62,970 bases of DNA. Source: Gemmatimonadota bacterium (lineage in GTDB: Bacteria; Gemmatimonadota; Gemmatimonadetes; Gemmatimonadales; Gemmatimonadaceae). How positions within the stretch are numbered: the first letter of the stretch is position 1; every line of letters starts with the position of its first letter. The stretch spans positions 1 through 62,970 of the forward strand of contig JAHFCS010000001.1 of assembly GCA_023249395.1 (NCBI GenBank), written 5' to 3'. Shown here one piece after another: positions 35,695 to 44,103 of this stretch. The notes below the pieces were generated by a model. That model saw nothing but the letters and a program-made list of their open reading frames with translations. It was not told the DNA's origin and searched no databases. Both the position numbers and the translations under genes were made by a program.

Positions 35695-35973
35695 ATGACA
35701 GTCCCCGAGTCGCCAAATGGCGAGTCTAGGCCGACATTCTTTCACCGGCGCTTCGCCCCGCTGGTTACATCGTGGATCGTCGCGCTAGTCGTCACCGGAC
35801 TGATCTACTGGTTCGAGATTTCGATGCCGGCGTTCCACGAAGTTGTCGTTCCCCTTTACTGGATCGTTGCCATACTCTCCGTATTCGCCACGTGGAGATG
35901 GGTTCGGATCAGGGGAATTAGAGACAGACGCTCTACCGAGCGCAGGCATGCCGATCGCCGCAGTCACCACTGA
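35695..35973 (+). CDS. Small membrane protein of unknown function
   Basis: 92 residues with two hydrophobic helices (about 24-44, LVTSWIVALVVTGLIYWF, and 52-66, VPLYWIVAILSVFATWRW) and a basic C-terminal tail ending in RRSTERRHADRRSHH. By the positive-inside rule both ends should be cytoplasmic. No known family recognised. Its last ten bases overlap the 3' end of the convergent permease gene. Confidence 0.6.
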   Translation: MTVPESPNGESRPTFFHRRFAPLVTSWIVALVVTGLIYWFEISMPAFHEVVVPLYWIVAILSVFATWRWVRIRGIRDRRSTERRHADRRSHH

Positions 35974-37292
35974 TCAACACGAGCGGCCTGTCGTTTGACG
36001 ATGCTGTAACCAAGCGGTCCCAGTAGCACAGTGGCGAGGGCGCCGATAATCGCCGGCCCACCGTAGTCTCCGTCCGTCATCTCCATCGCCACAACACCTA
36101 CAAGAATAAGCGCAGGGAGCAGCGCAAGCGCGGTTACGCCACCTGTGCCTAGGGGAATTCGGAAGCTGCCGCGCAGCTCTGGATCACGTTTTCTCAGCGC
36201 GATCAGTGCCGCAAATTCGAGAAACAGCGCCATCGAATAAAGAAGCACGTCGGCGACCACGAGATGAACGAACGACAGCAGTGCAAAGAACGAATAGCAC
36301 ACCGCCGATACGAGCACGGCGTTCCGTGGAGTAGACCGGCTGTCCAGCTTGGCGAGCTTCGCCGGGAGCAGGCGATCGTTTGCCATCGCGAAGGGAATCC
36401 TCGAGTAAGAGAGCAGGAGCGCGTTGAAGAGCGCCAGTGCGCTCACCATTCCCGCAGCGGCGACCAGCACCGAAAGAGGCCCGCCAAGTGAGCCCGTTGC
36501 CATCCTCGCTATCTCCGGCCATCCACCTTCACGCCATTTTGTCCAATCGGTCGCCGCCAATGCCGCCGAAACAGGCAGCAGATAGCCGAGCGTTACCAGT
36601 GGAAGTGTGATCGCGAGAGCGCGCGGATAGCTTCGCGACGAATCGCGCACTTCACCCTGCACCGTCGAGGCATTGTCCCACCCGATGTAATTCCACAATG
36701 CGATCGAGATTCCAACGCCGATGCCGCTTGTCGCAACTCCCTGTCCCCTGCCGGACAATTGCCACGGAGCATGCGCCACGTGCGGCAGCGCTCCCATCGA
36801 GACCAGCAGAAAAACCAGGAGAATGAAGCCGCCTGTCACGACAGATACCACCCCTACCCTGCCGGCACCTCTCAAGTTGATTCCAGTCGCAATCCAGATC
36901 ACGGCCAACGAGACGATCCATTGAGCTGTGACATCCATACCCGGAATGAAAAATGATAGATACTGGTTGAACAGCACCGGATAGATCGCCATATCCATCA
37001 GCGAATACATCCATGTCCACCACCCGTTTTGAAATGCCCAGAATGGACCGAACGCGTGATATACCCAGCGGTAATACCCACCCTCTTCCGGCAGCATGCT
37101 GGCGAGCTCGCCGATGATCAGTGTCTCGGGGAGCGACCATAGCAGCGGCACGAGAGTCAGAGTGACGAGCCCGATAACGGGGCCGACGCTGACAATCAGC
37201 GATTCTATGGTGAACGCCCCGCCGGATACATTGAAGAACATCACCGCTACCAGCGAAAGCGTCGTAAGCGAGCGGCGGAGCTGAATCGGCAT
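35964..37292 (-). CDS. APC-superfamily amino acid/polyamine permease
   Basis: A 442-residue transporter with about twelve membrane helices. LSLVAVMFFNVSGGAFTIESLI is the APC helix-1 substrate loop, LPEEGGYYRWVYHAFGPFWAFQNGWWTWM the second signature, and LWNYIGWDNASTVQGEVRDSSRSYPRAL the conserved helix-6/loop region. The form resembles eukaryote-like polyamine uptake permeases (PUT/RMV1-type) rather than YdgI or LysP. ATG 37292 is chosen; a TTG at 37328 would add 12 residues. Overlaps the convergent small gene by 10 bp, divergent from the PAP2 gene. Confidence 0.9.
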   Translation of the reverse strand: MPIQLRRSLTTLSLVAVMFFNVSGGAFTIESLIVSVGPVIGLVTLTLVPLLWSLPETLIIGELASMLPEEGGYYRWVYHAFGPFWAFQNGWWTWMYSLMDMAIYPVLFNQYLSFFIPGMDVTAQWIVSLAVIWIATGINLRGAGRVGVVSVVTGGFILLVFLLVSMGALPHVAHAPWQLSGRGQGVATSGIGVGISIALWNYIGWDNASTVQGEVRDSSRSYPRALAITLPLVTLGYLLPVSAALAATDWTKWREGGWPEIARMATGSLGGPLSVLVAAAGMVSALALFNALLLSYSRIPFAMANDRLLPAKLAKLDSRSTPRNAVLVSAVCYSFFALLSFVHLVVADVLLYSMALFLEFAALIALRKRDPELRGSFRIPLGTGGVTALALLPALILVGVVAMEMTDGDYGGPAIIGALATVLLGPLGYSIVKRQAARVDQW

Positions 37293-37339
37293 GAGCGCGG
37301 AAAGTAGAGACAGGCCCGGCAAGTGCAAACTGGGCTGCC

Positions 37340-38134
37340 ATGACTAGGCGGAAAGACTCCACGGAGGCTGGCACAGGTCCCAGGCTGCGCGGCGATCCCG
37401 CCTTCAAAGCGCTGGACGCACTTTTCGACCGCGCCGGCAGTTTTCTCGGAGCGCTTGGAATCTTCCTCGTCGCTGGAGTCGTCGTCGCCGCTACCGGGAC
37501 CTGGGTCTTCTCAGAGCTGGCCGAATACGTCATGGCCGGAGGTACACAGGTCTTCGACGAAGCGGTGCTGGGATGGGTCTCGACGCACCAAACTCCCGTC
37601 ATCAACGAGGCGATGCTCGAGATCACGGCTCTCGGGACGACGACCGTCGTCATGATGATCGTCGGGGTGGCCGCCCTTTTCCTGACACTCACGCGCCACA
37701 AGTACTCAGCACTGCTGTTGCTCGTCGCAACGGGAGGAGGGTCGCTTCTGGATCTCATCCTCAAGCTCCGCTTCGACCGACCCCGTCCTCACATCTTCTC
37801 GTGGGGAACGCAGGTGTTCAGTTCGTCATTCCCCTCCGGCCATGCGATGAGCGCCGCCATCGTCTACAGCACGGTTGCATACCTCGCTACGCGGCTTCAG
37901 AGACGGCGATGGGCACGATGGTTGACGATGCTCTTTGCCGCGTTCGTAATTCTGCTGATCTGCACCAGCCGTGTTTACCTCGGCGTTCATTATCCGTCCG
38001 ATGTTGTCGCCGGGGTCGTGATCGGTTTTTCGTGGGCCGCTTTCTGCATGGCGACTCTCGAGGGCATCCAGCGATTCTCCGAGCGGCATGCTCCGGAACT
38101 CGTGAAGGACGAGATGCCCGCCCGAGTTTCGTGA
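37340..38134 (+). CDS. PAP2-family membrane phosphatase
   Basis: A 264-residue membrane phosphatase with the three PAP2 motifs: KLRFDRPRP, SSFPSGHAMS and SRVYLGVHYPSDVVAG. The catalytic His is in the last motif and the assisting His in PSGH. Five or six membrane helices are visible. Phosphatidic acid or undecaprenyl pyrophosphate are the usual substrates; BacA-independent undecaprenyl-PP recycling is possible. Divergent from the APC permease. Confidence 0.92.
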   Translation: MTRRKDSTEAGTGPRLRGDPAFKALDALFDRAGSFLGALGIFLVAGVVVAATGTWVFSELAEYVMAGGTQVFDEAVLGWVSTHQTPVINEAMLEITALGTTTVVMMIVGVAALFLTLTRHKYSALLLLVATGGGSLLDLILKLRFDRPRPHIFSWGTQVFSSSFPSGHAMSAAIVYSTVAYLATRLQRRRWARWLTMLFAAFVILLICTSRVYLGVHYPSDVVAGVVIGFSWAAFCMATLEGIQRFSERHAPELVKDEMPARVS

Positions 38135-38902
38135 GCGCTTTGAGATCCGACATGTTGACCCGCACCTGGTGCTCACACGCGAGACGTCGGAGATACATAT
38201 CTCCAAGGTCATTCGGCTCCCCGACTCTGAGCAATTTCATGCCTGCGAATCGGCCATCTGCGTTATAGGCCCGTGAAGGAATGCGCGCAGGCGCATTTCG
38301 TCCCAGCGATCGAGCAGCCACGCCCTGATCGGAATCGAGCCATCGATTGACGCCATTGCCGCCACACCACGGCGCGCGAATCTCGAGCAGATGATTCGCA
38401 CCTTTTCGCTCTCCCGTCGATCTTTTCGCTTCGGCCTGTCACTGTCGAGTGAGAATTCGCCCGCCATCAGCAGGTAGGCAAAAGACGCCGATCCATCGGG
38501 GGCGGCGGTGGCGAGTGTATCGGGTGCGTCATTGAGAAAGGCGGAGCCAAGACTACGCGCGAGTGAATCATGCGCGTCGAGTCAAGCCGAGCATCTCTGC
38601 GTTGCCCGCAGCGATGCCTTGGCGGCCAGCACGCAAAGCAGCGTATTCTCAGGCGAAAAGAACGACGTGAACCGGAACGGCGGGACGAATGACCGCAGTC
38701 GTCCGGCTTCACTCAACAGTGAAGGCAGGATTGACGAAGATGACGCTGGCCTTCCATACCGATATGGCACCGTCTACCCGTGTGTCGGATGCGGGAAAAG
38801 GCTCGCCTCTTGCAAAAGAGGGCCGTGTTTACCCGCTTAGTGCAAGCGCCGCACCGCGTACCGATCTTGAGGCTTGTAACGACTCATCGAGGAGAATTCC
38901 CA
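38135..38902. other. 768 bp without a confident gene
   Basis: Several short frames are open here but none has family resemblance together with a ribosome-binding site. The best are a 76-codon minus-strand frame at 38237-38467 (ATG, no Shine-Dalgarno; middle part FARRGVAAMASIDGSIPIRAWLLDRWDEMRLRA looks weakly protein-like) and a frame on the same strand starting at 38240 (MKLLRVGEPNDLGDMYLRRLACEHQ). They overlap slightly in different frames, so a decayed gene is possible. The right end must hold the promoter of the small basic peptide gene at 38903. Confidence 0.5.
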
Positions 38903-38998
38903 GTGGCTGTAAGAAAGAAAACGTCCGGCGAGGCGAGGAAGAAGGGCGCCAAGGTCCCACGCAAGGCTACCGGCAGAAAATCGTCGAAAAGGAAGTAG
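38903..38998 (+). CDS. 31-residue Lys/Arg-rich peptide
   Basis: A very small gene: GTG at 38903 preceded by GAGGAG with eight bases spacing, stop at 38998. The peptide starts MAVRKKTSGEARKKGAKV and ends GRKSSKRK; about 45% of residues are Lys or Arg, with no aromatic or acidic residues except one Glu. It resembles histone-H1-like tails and the C-terminal part of the 44104 gene. A nucleoid- or RNA-binding role is plausible but unproven. Function cannot be read from sequence alone. Confidence 0.55.
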   Translation: MAVRKKTSGEARKKGAKVPRKATGRKSSKRK

Positions 38999-39009
38999 TC
39001 CTCGTCGAC

Positions 39010-39936
39010 CTACGGACTCGCTGAGCCCGAGACGAGGATCACGCCCGTTGGCGCGGGCATCCCTCCTGCTGGCTCCTCCGTCACCGCAATAGCCTTTAGC
39101 GCATTTCGGTCGAGAGCGTATTTCGCCTGCATGAATGCGTGCCCTGTTGAATCGGGGTTGAATGTGCCTGCCGAGATCTTGGCGTTATCCGTGACGAGCC
39201 AGACCTGGTACGTCATGCCCGGCTTCGGGGGACGCATCGTGTAGACGACCATCGTCCAGTCGTTCGACGAGCGGTTCCAGAACATTCGCCCCATTCGTGT
39301 CGAGCTCTTGCTCATCAGGGGAACTATCTTGACATCAGGGCCTGCCATCGCGGCGACAAGCTCCTCTTTTTCGGAACGCGCCGGCTTTACGCTGTCGGTC
39401 TTGACCGGCGTACTGGCCCGGGCCGCCAGTTCCGCTCGCATCGCGTTTCGATCGGAAGTCACCCGCAGGAGCTGCGCAGTTGCCGCGACGAAAGCCACCA
39501 CCGCAGCGAGCGCAAGCAGACCGAGTCCCGACGAGAACATCGGTCTCCGCCTCTGCGACGGGAGTGCCTTCTTAACTTCCTCCTCAACTGCGCGTTGCGA
39601 GCCTGGGGTGAGCTTGTGCCCCAGCCCGGTGAGACTGGCGACGCCGCGCGACAGATCCGGGCGCCCAGGAGCTGCGGACGATCGTGACTCCCGCTCTCCA
39701 CGTGCCCGCATCAGGAGACGCGATCTGATTCCCGCGCCATGTCCGGGATTCATGGCATGCTGAGGCGCAAGCTGTCCCAGAAGCGCGACTGTCTCCTCCA
39801 TCGCGACGAGCTCGGGCCCGCACTCCGGACACGCCGAAGCGTGCTCACGCACAGCCGTGCTCAACTTCGAGGGCACCGCATCGAGCGCGACAGCTGCCAG
39901 CTCGGAATACGCTTCTTCGTGGCTTGGACTTGTCAC
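39010..39936 (-). CDS. Anti-sigma factor, RskA-like with N-terminal zinc finger
   Basis: A 308-residue membrane anti-sigma factor. The N-terminus has the ZAS-type motif HASACPECG (His32, Cys36, Cys39). One membrane helix (about 133-157, LGLLALAAVVAFVAATAQLL) separates it from an extracytoplasmic RskA-like domain, with WTMVVYTMRPPKPGMTYQVWLVTD, ISAGTFNPDSTGHAF and AIAVTEEPAGGMPAPTGVILVSG as characteristic blocks. Four-base ATGA overlap with the upstream sigma factor gene, its expected partner. Release would require regulated proteolysis in response to an envelope signal. Confidence 0.93.
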   Translation of the reverse strand: MTSPSHEEAYSELAAVALDAVPSKLSTAVREHASACPECGPELVAMEETVALLGQLAPQHAMNPGHGAGIRSRLLMRARGERESRSSAAPGRPDLSRGVASLTGLGHKLTPGSQRAVEEEVKKALPSQRRRPMFSSGLGLLALAAVVAFVAATAQLLRVTSDRNAMRAELAARASTPVKTDSVKPARSEKEELVAAMAGPDVKIVPLMSKSSTRMGRMFWNRSSNDWTMVVYTMRPPKPGMTYQVWLVTDNAKISAGTFNPDSTGHAFMQAKYALDRNALKAIAVTEEPAGGMPAPTGVILVSGSASP

Positions 39937-40547
39937 TCTGCGCTCTCGCGATACATCGATAGTGGTTCCCTTAACTTCTGAATTGCCAACCGCATCCTCG
40001 TCTTCACCGTCCCGAGGGGCTGCCCCGTGATCTCAGCGATTTCCGTTTGACTAAGTCCCTGGAAGTATCCGAGGTCCACCACCTCCCGCTGTTCTTCGGG
40101 CAGGCTCCGAAGCGCAGCAAGCACGTGAACTCGACGTTCAGCTCCTTCGGCTGCTTCCGCCGGGTCTGGTCCAGGTGACGTCATGTCAGCCAGAATACGC
40201 CCCTCGCGAGCCATTGGCTCTTCGCGCCGCCGGTCCTTCGCACGCAATCGATCGAGCGCGCGTCGTCGGCCAATCGTGAGGAGCCACGTTGAGACAGCCC
40301 CTCGTGACGGCTCGTACGACGCTGCCTTCCGCCACGCCTGCCAGAAGGTCTCTTCGACTACGTCCTCCGCCTCATCCCCGTCCTTGAGCAGCTGGAATAC
40401 GAGGGAATACAAGGACCGCATCCACCGATCGTAGAGCGCTCCAAGCGCCGTTTCGTCCGCGTCACACATCCTCCGGATCAACGCCACATCCTCGGCGTTC
40501 GACCGAATCTCACGGGTATACGGCGGCTCCTGCTCGGACGGATTCAT
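39933..40547 (-). CDS. ECF RNA polymerase sigma factor (SigK-like)
   Basis: A 204-residue extracytoplasmic-function sigma factor. Region 2 is seen in ALGALYDRWMRSLYSLVFQLLKDGDEAEDVVEETFWQAWRKA and region 4 in LRSLPEEQREVVDLGYFQGLSQTEIAEITGQPLGTVKTRMRLAIQKLRE. ATG 40547 (MNPSEQ) is chosen; in-frame starts further upstream would add a hydrophobic stretch that the family lacks. Its partner anti-sigma gene overlaps by four bases. RskA-linked sigma factors often respond to redox or envelope stress, but the signal here is unknown. Confidence 0.93.
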   Translation of the reverse strand: MNPSEQEPPYTREIRSNAEDVALIRRMCDADETALGALYDRWMRSLYSLVFQLLKDGDEAEDVVEETFWQAWRKAASYEPSRGAVSTWLLTIGRRRALDRLRAKDRRREEPMAREGRILADMTSPGPDPAEAAEGAERRVHVLAALRSLPEEQREVVDLGYFQGLSQTEIAEITGQPLGTVKTRMRLAIQKLREPLSMYRESAE

Positions 40548-40644
40548 CTGCCGCGAATCTACACTGCGTTGTATTACGCCGCCAAACGCAAAAGCCAGCA
40601 GCATCACGTCGCTGCCGGCTTGCATCGTTAGTCGCGCAACCGGC

Positions 40645-42012
40645 TCAGTACTTCGCCAGGTAGTTGTCGAGCTCCCACTGGGAAACCTGCGTGATGTACT
40701 CCTGCCACTCCTGTCTCTTCGCTTCGAGGAAGTTCGCCGTGATGTGCTCGCCCAGCGCGTCTTTGATCACCTGATCGCGCTCCAGCTCGTTGCATGCTTC
40801 CTCGAGATTGTGCGGGACGTCGTCGATCTTCAGTCGCCGTTTCTCTCGATGCGACATTTCCCAGATGTTGGTGTTCACCGGCTCGCGCGCGTCCGTCTTC
40901 TTCTCGATGCCATCGAGGCCGGCCGCGAGCTGCACCGCCAGCGCCAGATACGGATTGGCCGACGGATCCGGAATGCGAAGCTCGCAACGCGTCCCCAGTC
41001 CCCGACGGTCAGGAATGCGAATCATCGGTGTTCGATTTCGCATCGACCACGCGACGTTTACTGGTGCCTCGAAGCCAGGAACGAGACGCTTGTACGAGTT
41101 GACCAGCGGGTTGGTGATCGCGCAGAAGCCGCGGGCGTGGTTCAGAAGGCCGCCGATGTAATGCAGCGCGGTCTGCGACAGCTCCCACTTCGCGCTCTTG
41201 TCCCAGAAGGCATTTTCCTTTCCGCGGAACAGCGACTGATGCGTGTGCATTCCGCTTCCGTTCTGCCCGTATACCGGCTTCGGCATGAACGACGCCATCA
41301 AGCCGAATTGCTGTGCCACATGACGCACAACGAATCGGAATGTTGCAATGTTGTCCGCGGTCTTAAGCGCATCGGCGTATCGAAAATCGATCTCGTGCTG
41401 GCCATGCGCTACCTCGTGGTGAGCTGCTTCGACTTCGAATCCCATCTGTTCGAGTACGTCGACCACGGCACGCCTTGCATCCTCTCCGAGATCCACCGGT
41501 GCGAGATCGAAGTAGGCGCCCACGTCATGCGTCACCGTCGTCGCTTCGCCGTCCGGACCCAGCTTGAACATGAAGAACTCGGCTTCCATTCCCGCGTTCA
41601 TCGTGCTGAAACCGAGCCGCTTCGCACGATCCAGCTGTCGGCGGAGCACCCCTCGTGGATCGCCGTCGAAGGGTTCCCCGTCCGGCGTCGTTATGTCACA
41701 TATGAGTCGGGCGACTCTGTTGTCCGGGTCTCCCCATGGAAATACCTGGAATGTCGAAAGGTCCGGAGCGAGTAGCATGTCCGATTCCTCGATTCGAACG
41801 AAGCCTTCTATCGAAGAGCCGTCGAACATGATGTCGCCGTCGAGCGCCTTCTCGAATTGAGTCTGCGGGATCTCGACGTTCTTGTTGATCCCGAGGATGT
41901 CCGTGAACTGCAACCGTAGAAAGTGAACGTTGTTTTTCTCGGCAAGACCAAGAATGTCTTTCTTGCCGGCGCCGGCGGTATCCGGCATAGCTGCGCGTGA
42001 TTTGGGTGGCAA
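40645..42012 (-). CDS. glnA: Glutamine synthetase, type I
   Basis: A 455-residue GSI enzyme that makes glutamine from glutamate, ammonia and ATP. Signatures include FTDILGINKNVEIP, DGSSIEGF, the ATP and metal residues in AEFFMFKLGP and HHEVAHGQHEIDF, KPVYGQNGSGMHTHQSL, NPLVNSYKRLVPGFEAP and RIPDRRGLGTRCELRIPDPSANPYLA. The length and lack of the 25-residue insertion and adenylylation Tyr loop mark the GSI-alpha subtype, which is controlled by transcription or feedback rather than adenylylation. The upstream region contains symmetric repeats, described separately. Confidence 0.96.
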   Translation of the reverse strand: MPPKSRAAMPDTAGAGKKDILGLAEKNNVHFLRLQFTDILGINKNVEIPQTQFEKALDGDIMFDGSSIEGFVRIEESDMLLAPDLSTFQVFPWGDPDNRVARLICDITTPDGEPFDGDPRGVLRRQLDRAKRLGFSTMNAGMEAEFFMFKLGPDGEATTVTHDVGAYFDLAPVDLGEDARRAVVDVLEQMGFEVEAAHHEVAHGQHEIDFRYADALKTADNIATFRFVVRHVAQQFGLMASFMPKPVYGQNGSGMHTHQSLFRGKENAFWDKSAKWELSQTALHYIGGLLNHARGFCAITNPLVNSYKRLVPGFEAPVNVAWSMRNRTPMIRIPDRRGLGTRCELRIPDPSANPYLALAVQLAAGLDGIEKKTDAREPVNTNIWEMSHREKRRLKIDDVPHNLEEACNELERDQVIKDALGEHITANFLEAKRQEWQEYITQVSQWELDNYLAKY

Positions 42013-42089
42013 TGCGACCTCTACGTGGCGGGGGCGGGGATTGGGAAGCGCGGAAGCTATGGCTCGAGAACTGGGATGTCAACTTAAAT

Positions 42090-42104
42090 GTGCATATCAT
42101 GCAC
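42090..42104. promoter_or_regulatory. Perfect inverted repeat upstream of glnA
   Basis: GTGCAT-ATC-ATGCAC is a perfect palindrome with a three-base centre, 78 bp upstream of the glnA ATG and in the 236 bp shared with the divergent zinc-ribbon gene. Its right arm continues as ATGCACGAAT (42099-42108), which recurs at 42172-42181. This looks like an operator set for a dimeric regulator. It does not match the GlnR/TnrA consensus. Confidence 0.5.
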
Positions 42105-42171
42105 GAATTGTGTCTGATTCGGGCTGTTTAGTCCACAAAACCGGGTAAGGACGCAAGAATTTATGTCACAA

Positions 42172-42181
42172 ATGCACGAAT
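42172..42181. repeat. Direct repeat ATGCACGAAT, second copy
   Basis: The ten-base word at 42099-42108 is repeated exactly, 73 bp apart start to start, close to seven helical turns, so both copies face the same side of the DNA. Both lie between glnA and the divergent zinc-ribbon gene. Confidence 0.45.
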
Positions 42182-42248
42182 AAGGCTTCAAATCCCCTCC
42201 GGTCTAGATAACCTGCGTCGGCGCCATGGCCCGTGTACTTTGTAGGCC

Positions 42249-43106
42249 ATGACGTCTCCTCCTTCTGAAGCTGTCTGTTCGGTCTGTGGCACGGCAGGAT
42301 CCGGTCATTTTTGCGCAAACTGCGGCGCAACCATGGCATCAGTTGCATGCGCCGGGTGTGATGCGGCCCTTTCACCCGGCGCGCACTTCTGCCATCGCTG
42401 TGGCAGGTCGGTCGCAGCGGCATTTCCTTCGCTTGCGCCCACCGACCTGTATCCAACTCCTCGCAGGTCTTCCTCTCCCCTTCCGTGGGCTGTAGCAGGA
42501 ACTGCCCTGCTCGCTCTCCTGGCGATGTCAGCCGGCAAGTTCTTCAGTTCCGACCGCGGAGACGGCGGGCCCCAGAACGCCCTGACTCAGACTGGAGTCG
42601 ACAGCCGAATTGCGCCTCCCGCGGGTGGCGACGCTGCCAGCGGTGGCACATCGCCAATCCGTGCACCGGATATTTCCGCACTGTCTCCCGAGCAGCAAGC
42701 TGAGCGCCTTTTCAATCGGGTGATGCTCCTGAACAGCCAGGGAAAGTCGGACAGTGTTCTTTTCTTCGCGCCGATGGCGATCAGCGCATATCAGATGCTC
42801 TCCCCCCTGTCTGCTGACCAGCGCTACGACCTGGGGCGCATTGCCGAGCTTGCCGGCGCATTGCCGCTTGCCAAGGCACAGGCCGATACCATTCTTCACA
42901 CCAGTCCAAATCATCTCCTCGGATTGATACTCAGCGCTCGAATCGAATCCCTCTCTGGCAATGCTGCCGCGCGTAAGCAGTACGAGGCCAGACTTCTCGC
43001 TGTCGAGAAGACGGAGATGGCGAAAAAACTTCCCGAATACGATCTACATCAGAACGACATCAACAACGCTCTCGGTGATGCCCGACGTTCCGTCGGGAGC
43101 AGGTAA
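42249..43106 (+). CDS. Membrane protein with two N-terminal zinc ribbons
   Basis: A 285-residue protein. Four CxxC pairs (CSVC, CANC, CAGC, CHRC) in the first 52 residues make two zinc-ribbon knuckles of the double-zinc-ribbon type. A Pro-rich linker, one membrane helix (about 79-95, LPWAVAGTALLALLAMSAG) and a helical C-terminal region with TPR-like pairs (LSPEQQAERLFNRVMLL, LSADQRYDLGRIAELAGALPLAKAQADTIL, HLLGLILSARIESLSG) follow. Probable topology: ribbons cytoplasmic, TPR region periplasmic. Stop is followed directly by the mqnD ATG (TAAATG), so the two are co-translated. Function unknown. Confidence 0.8.
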   Translation: MTSPPSEAVCSVCGTAGSGHFCANCGATMASVACAGCDAALSPGAHFCHRCGRSVAAAFPSLAPTDLYPTPRRSSSPLPWAVAGTALLALLAMSAGKFFSSDRGDGGPQNALTQTGVDSRIAPPAGGDAASGGTSPIRAPDISALSPEQQAERLFNRVMLLNSQGKSDSVLFFAPMAISAYQMLSPLSADQRYDLGRIAELAGALPLAKAQADTILHTSPNHLLGLILSARIESLSGNAAARKQYEARLLAVEKTEMAKKLPEYDLHQNDINNALGDARRSVGSR

Positions 43107-43946
43107 ATGAGCGGTGCCGTGATACACCTCGCGCATAGTCCCGACTCGGATGATGCGTTCATGTTCTACGCGCTTGCTGAAGGGAAAGTCGACGCCGAAG
43201 ACGTTGAGTACGTCCACGAGCTTCAGGACATCGAGACCCTGAATCAGCGTGCGTTACGGAGCGAGCTCGAGGTCACCGCTGTATCGATCCATGCCTACGC
43301 GTACCTCTCGGACCGCTACGCTCTTCTCCCGCATGGTGCGTCGATGGGCGACCGCTATGGGCCAAAGCTCGTAACGCCGTCGCCCATGAACAAACGCGAC
43401 ATCCGGGGCAGGAGAATCGCCGTTCCCGGTCCACTTACCAGTGCCTATCTGGCCTTGCGTCTTTACGAGCCCGATTTCGAGGCTGTGTTCACACCCTTTG
43501 ACCAGATCGATGAGTTGGTTCTTCGCGGAGAAGTCGATGCCGGGCTCCTTATTCACGAGGGCCAGCTCACTTACGGAGCGCAGGGTCTGAATCTCGTCGC
43601 CGACATGGGTGAATGGTGGTTCCAGGAGACGGGCCTGCCACTACCCCTTGGGGGAAATGTCATTCGGAAGGACCTCGATGAGACTCTCAAGCAGAAGGTC
43701 TCACGTCACCTCAAGGCCAGCATTGCCTACGGCCTCGACCACCGTACCAGCGCACTCGATCACGCGATGCGCTACGCTCGAGGACTTGAGCGCCGGGACG
43801 CCGACACGTTCGTGGGCATGTACGTAAACGAGTGGACGCTGGACTACGGCGAGCGTGGCCGGGAAGCGATACGCCTCTTCCTGCAACGGGGCGTGGAGTC
43901 CGGAATTATCCCCCATCCTGTCACTATCGAGTTCGTAGACGAATAA
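43107..43946 (+). CDS. mqnD: 1,4-dihydroxy-6-naphthoate synthase MqnD (futalosine pathway)
   Basis: A 279-residue enzyme of the MqnA/MqnD family that converts cyclic de-hypoxanthine futalosine to 1,4-dihydroxy-6-naphthoate in menaquinone synthesis. HSPDSDDAFMFYAL (10-23) is the MqnD N-terminal signature, and EVTAVSIHAYAYL, GPKLVTPS, VPGPLTSAYLALRL, LLIHEGQLTYG and ETGLPLPLGGNVIRKDL complete the family pattern; MqnA lacks the HSPDSDDAF form. It starts at the base after the zinc-ribbon gene stop. Its presence implies respiration with menaquinone by the alternative route. Other mqn genes are not in the window. Confidence 0.94.
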   Translation: MSGAVIHLAHSPDSDDAFMFYALAEGKVDAEDVEYVHELQDIETLNQRALRSELEVTAVSIHAYAYLSDRYALLPHGASMGDRYGPKLVTPSPMNKRDIRGRRIAVPGPLTSAYLALRLYEPDFEAVFTPFDQIDELVLRGEVDAGLLIHEGQLTYGAQGLNLVADMGEWWFQETGLPLPLGGNVIRKDLDETLKQKVSRHLKASIAYGLDHRTSALDHAMRYARGLERRDADTFVGMYVNEWTLDYGERGREAIRLFLQRGVESGIIPHPVTIEFVDE

Positions 43947-44103
43947 TGTACTTGACGTCATCCGAGTGTCGTTGTATTCGGAGACATAGCGGTACTCACG
44001 GCTACAGCAAACAACACGCATAAGGCACGCGACGTGCACATTGGCGATCCGATCATCCGTCGCGACTCGGTTCGGTAACACTGAAACGCAACAAGGGGGA
44101 AGT

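Noticed and set aside
38237..38467. 76-codon minus-strand frame in the gene-poor stretch
   Set aside because: It has an ATG and some protein-like composition but no ribosome-binding site or recognised family; it is mentioned only within the intergenic entry.
40744..41775. 343-codon plus-strand frame opposite glnA
   Set aside because: It is an antisense reading of a strongly conserved gene in GC-rich DNA; composition and lack of motifs mark it as a shadow.
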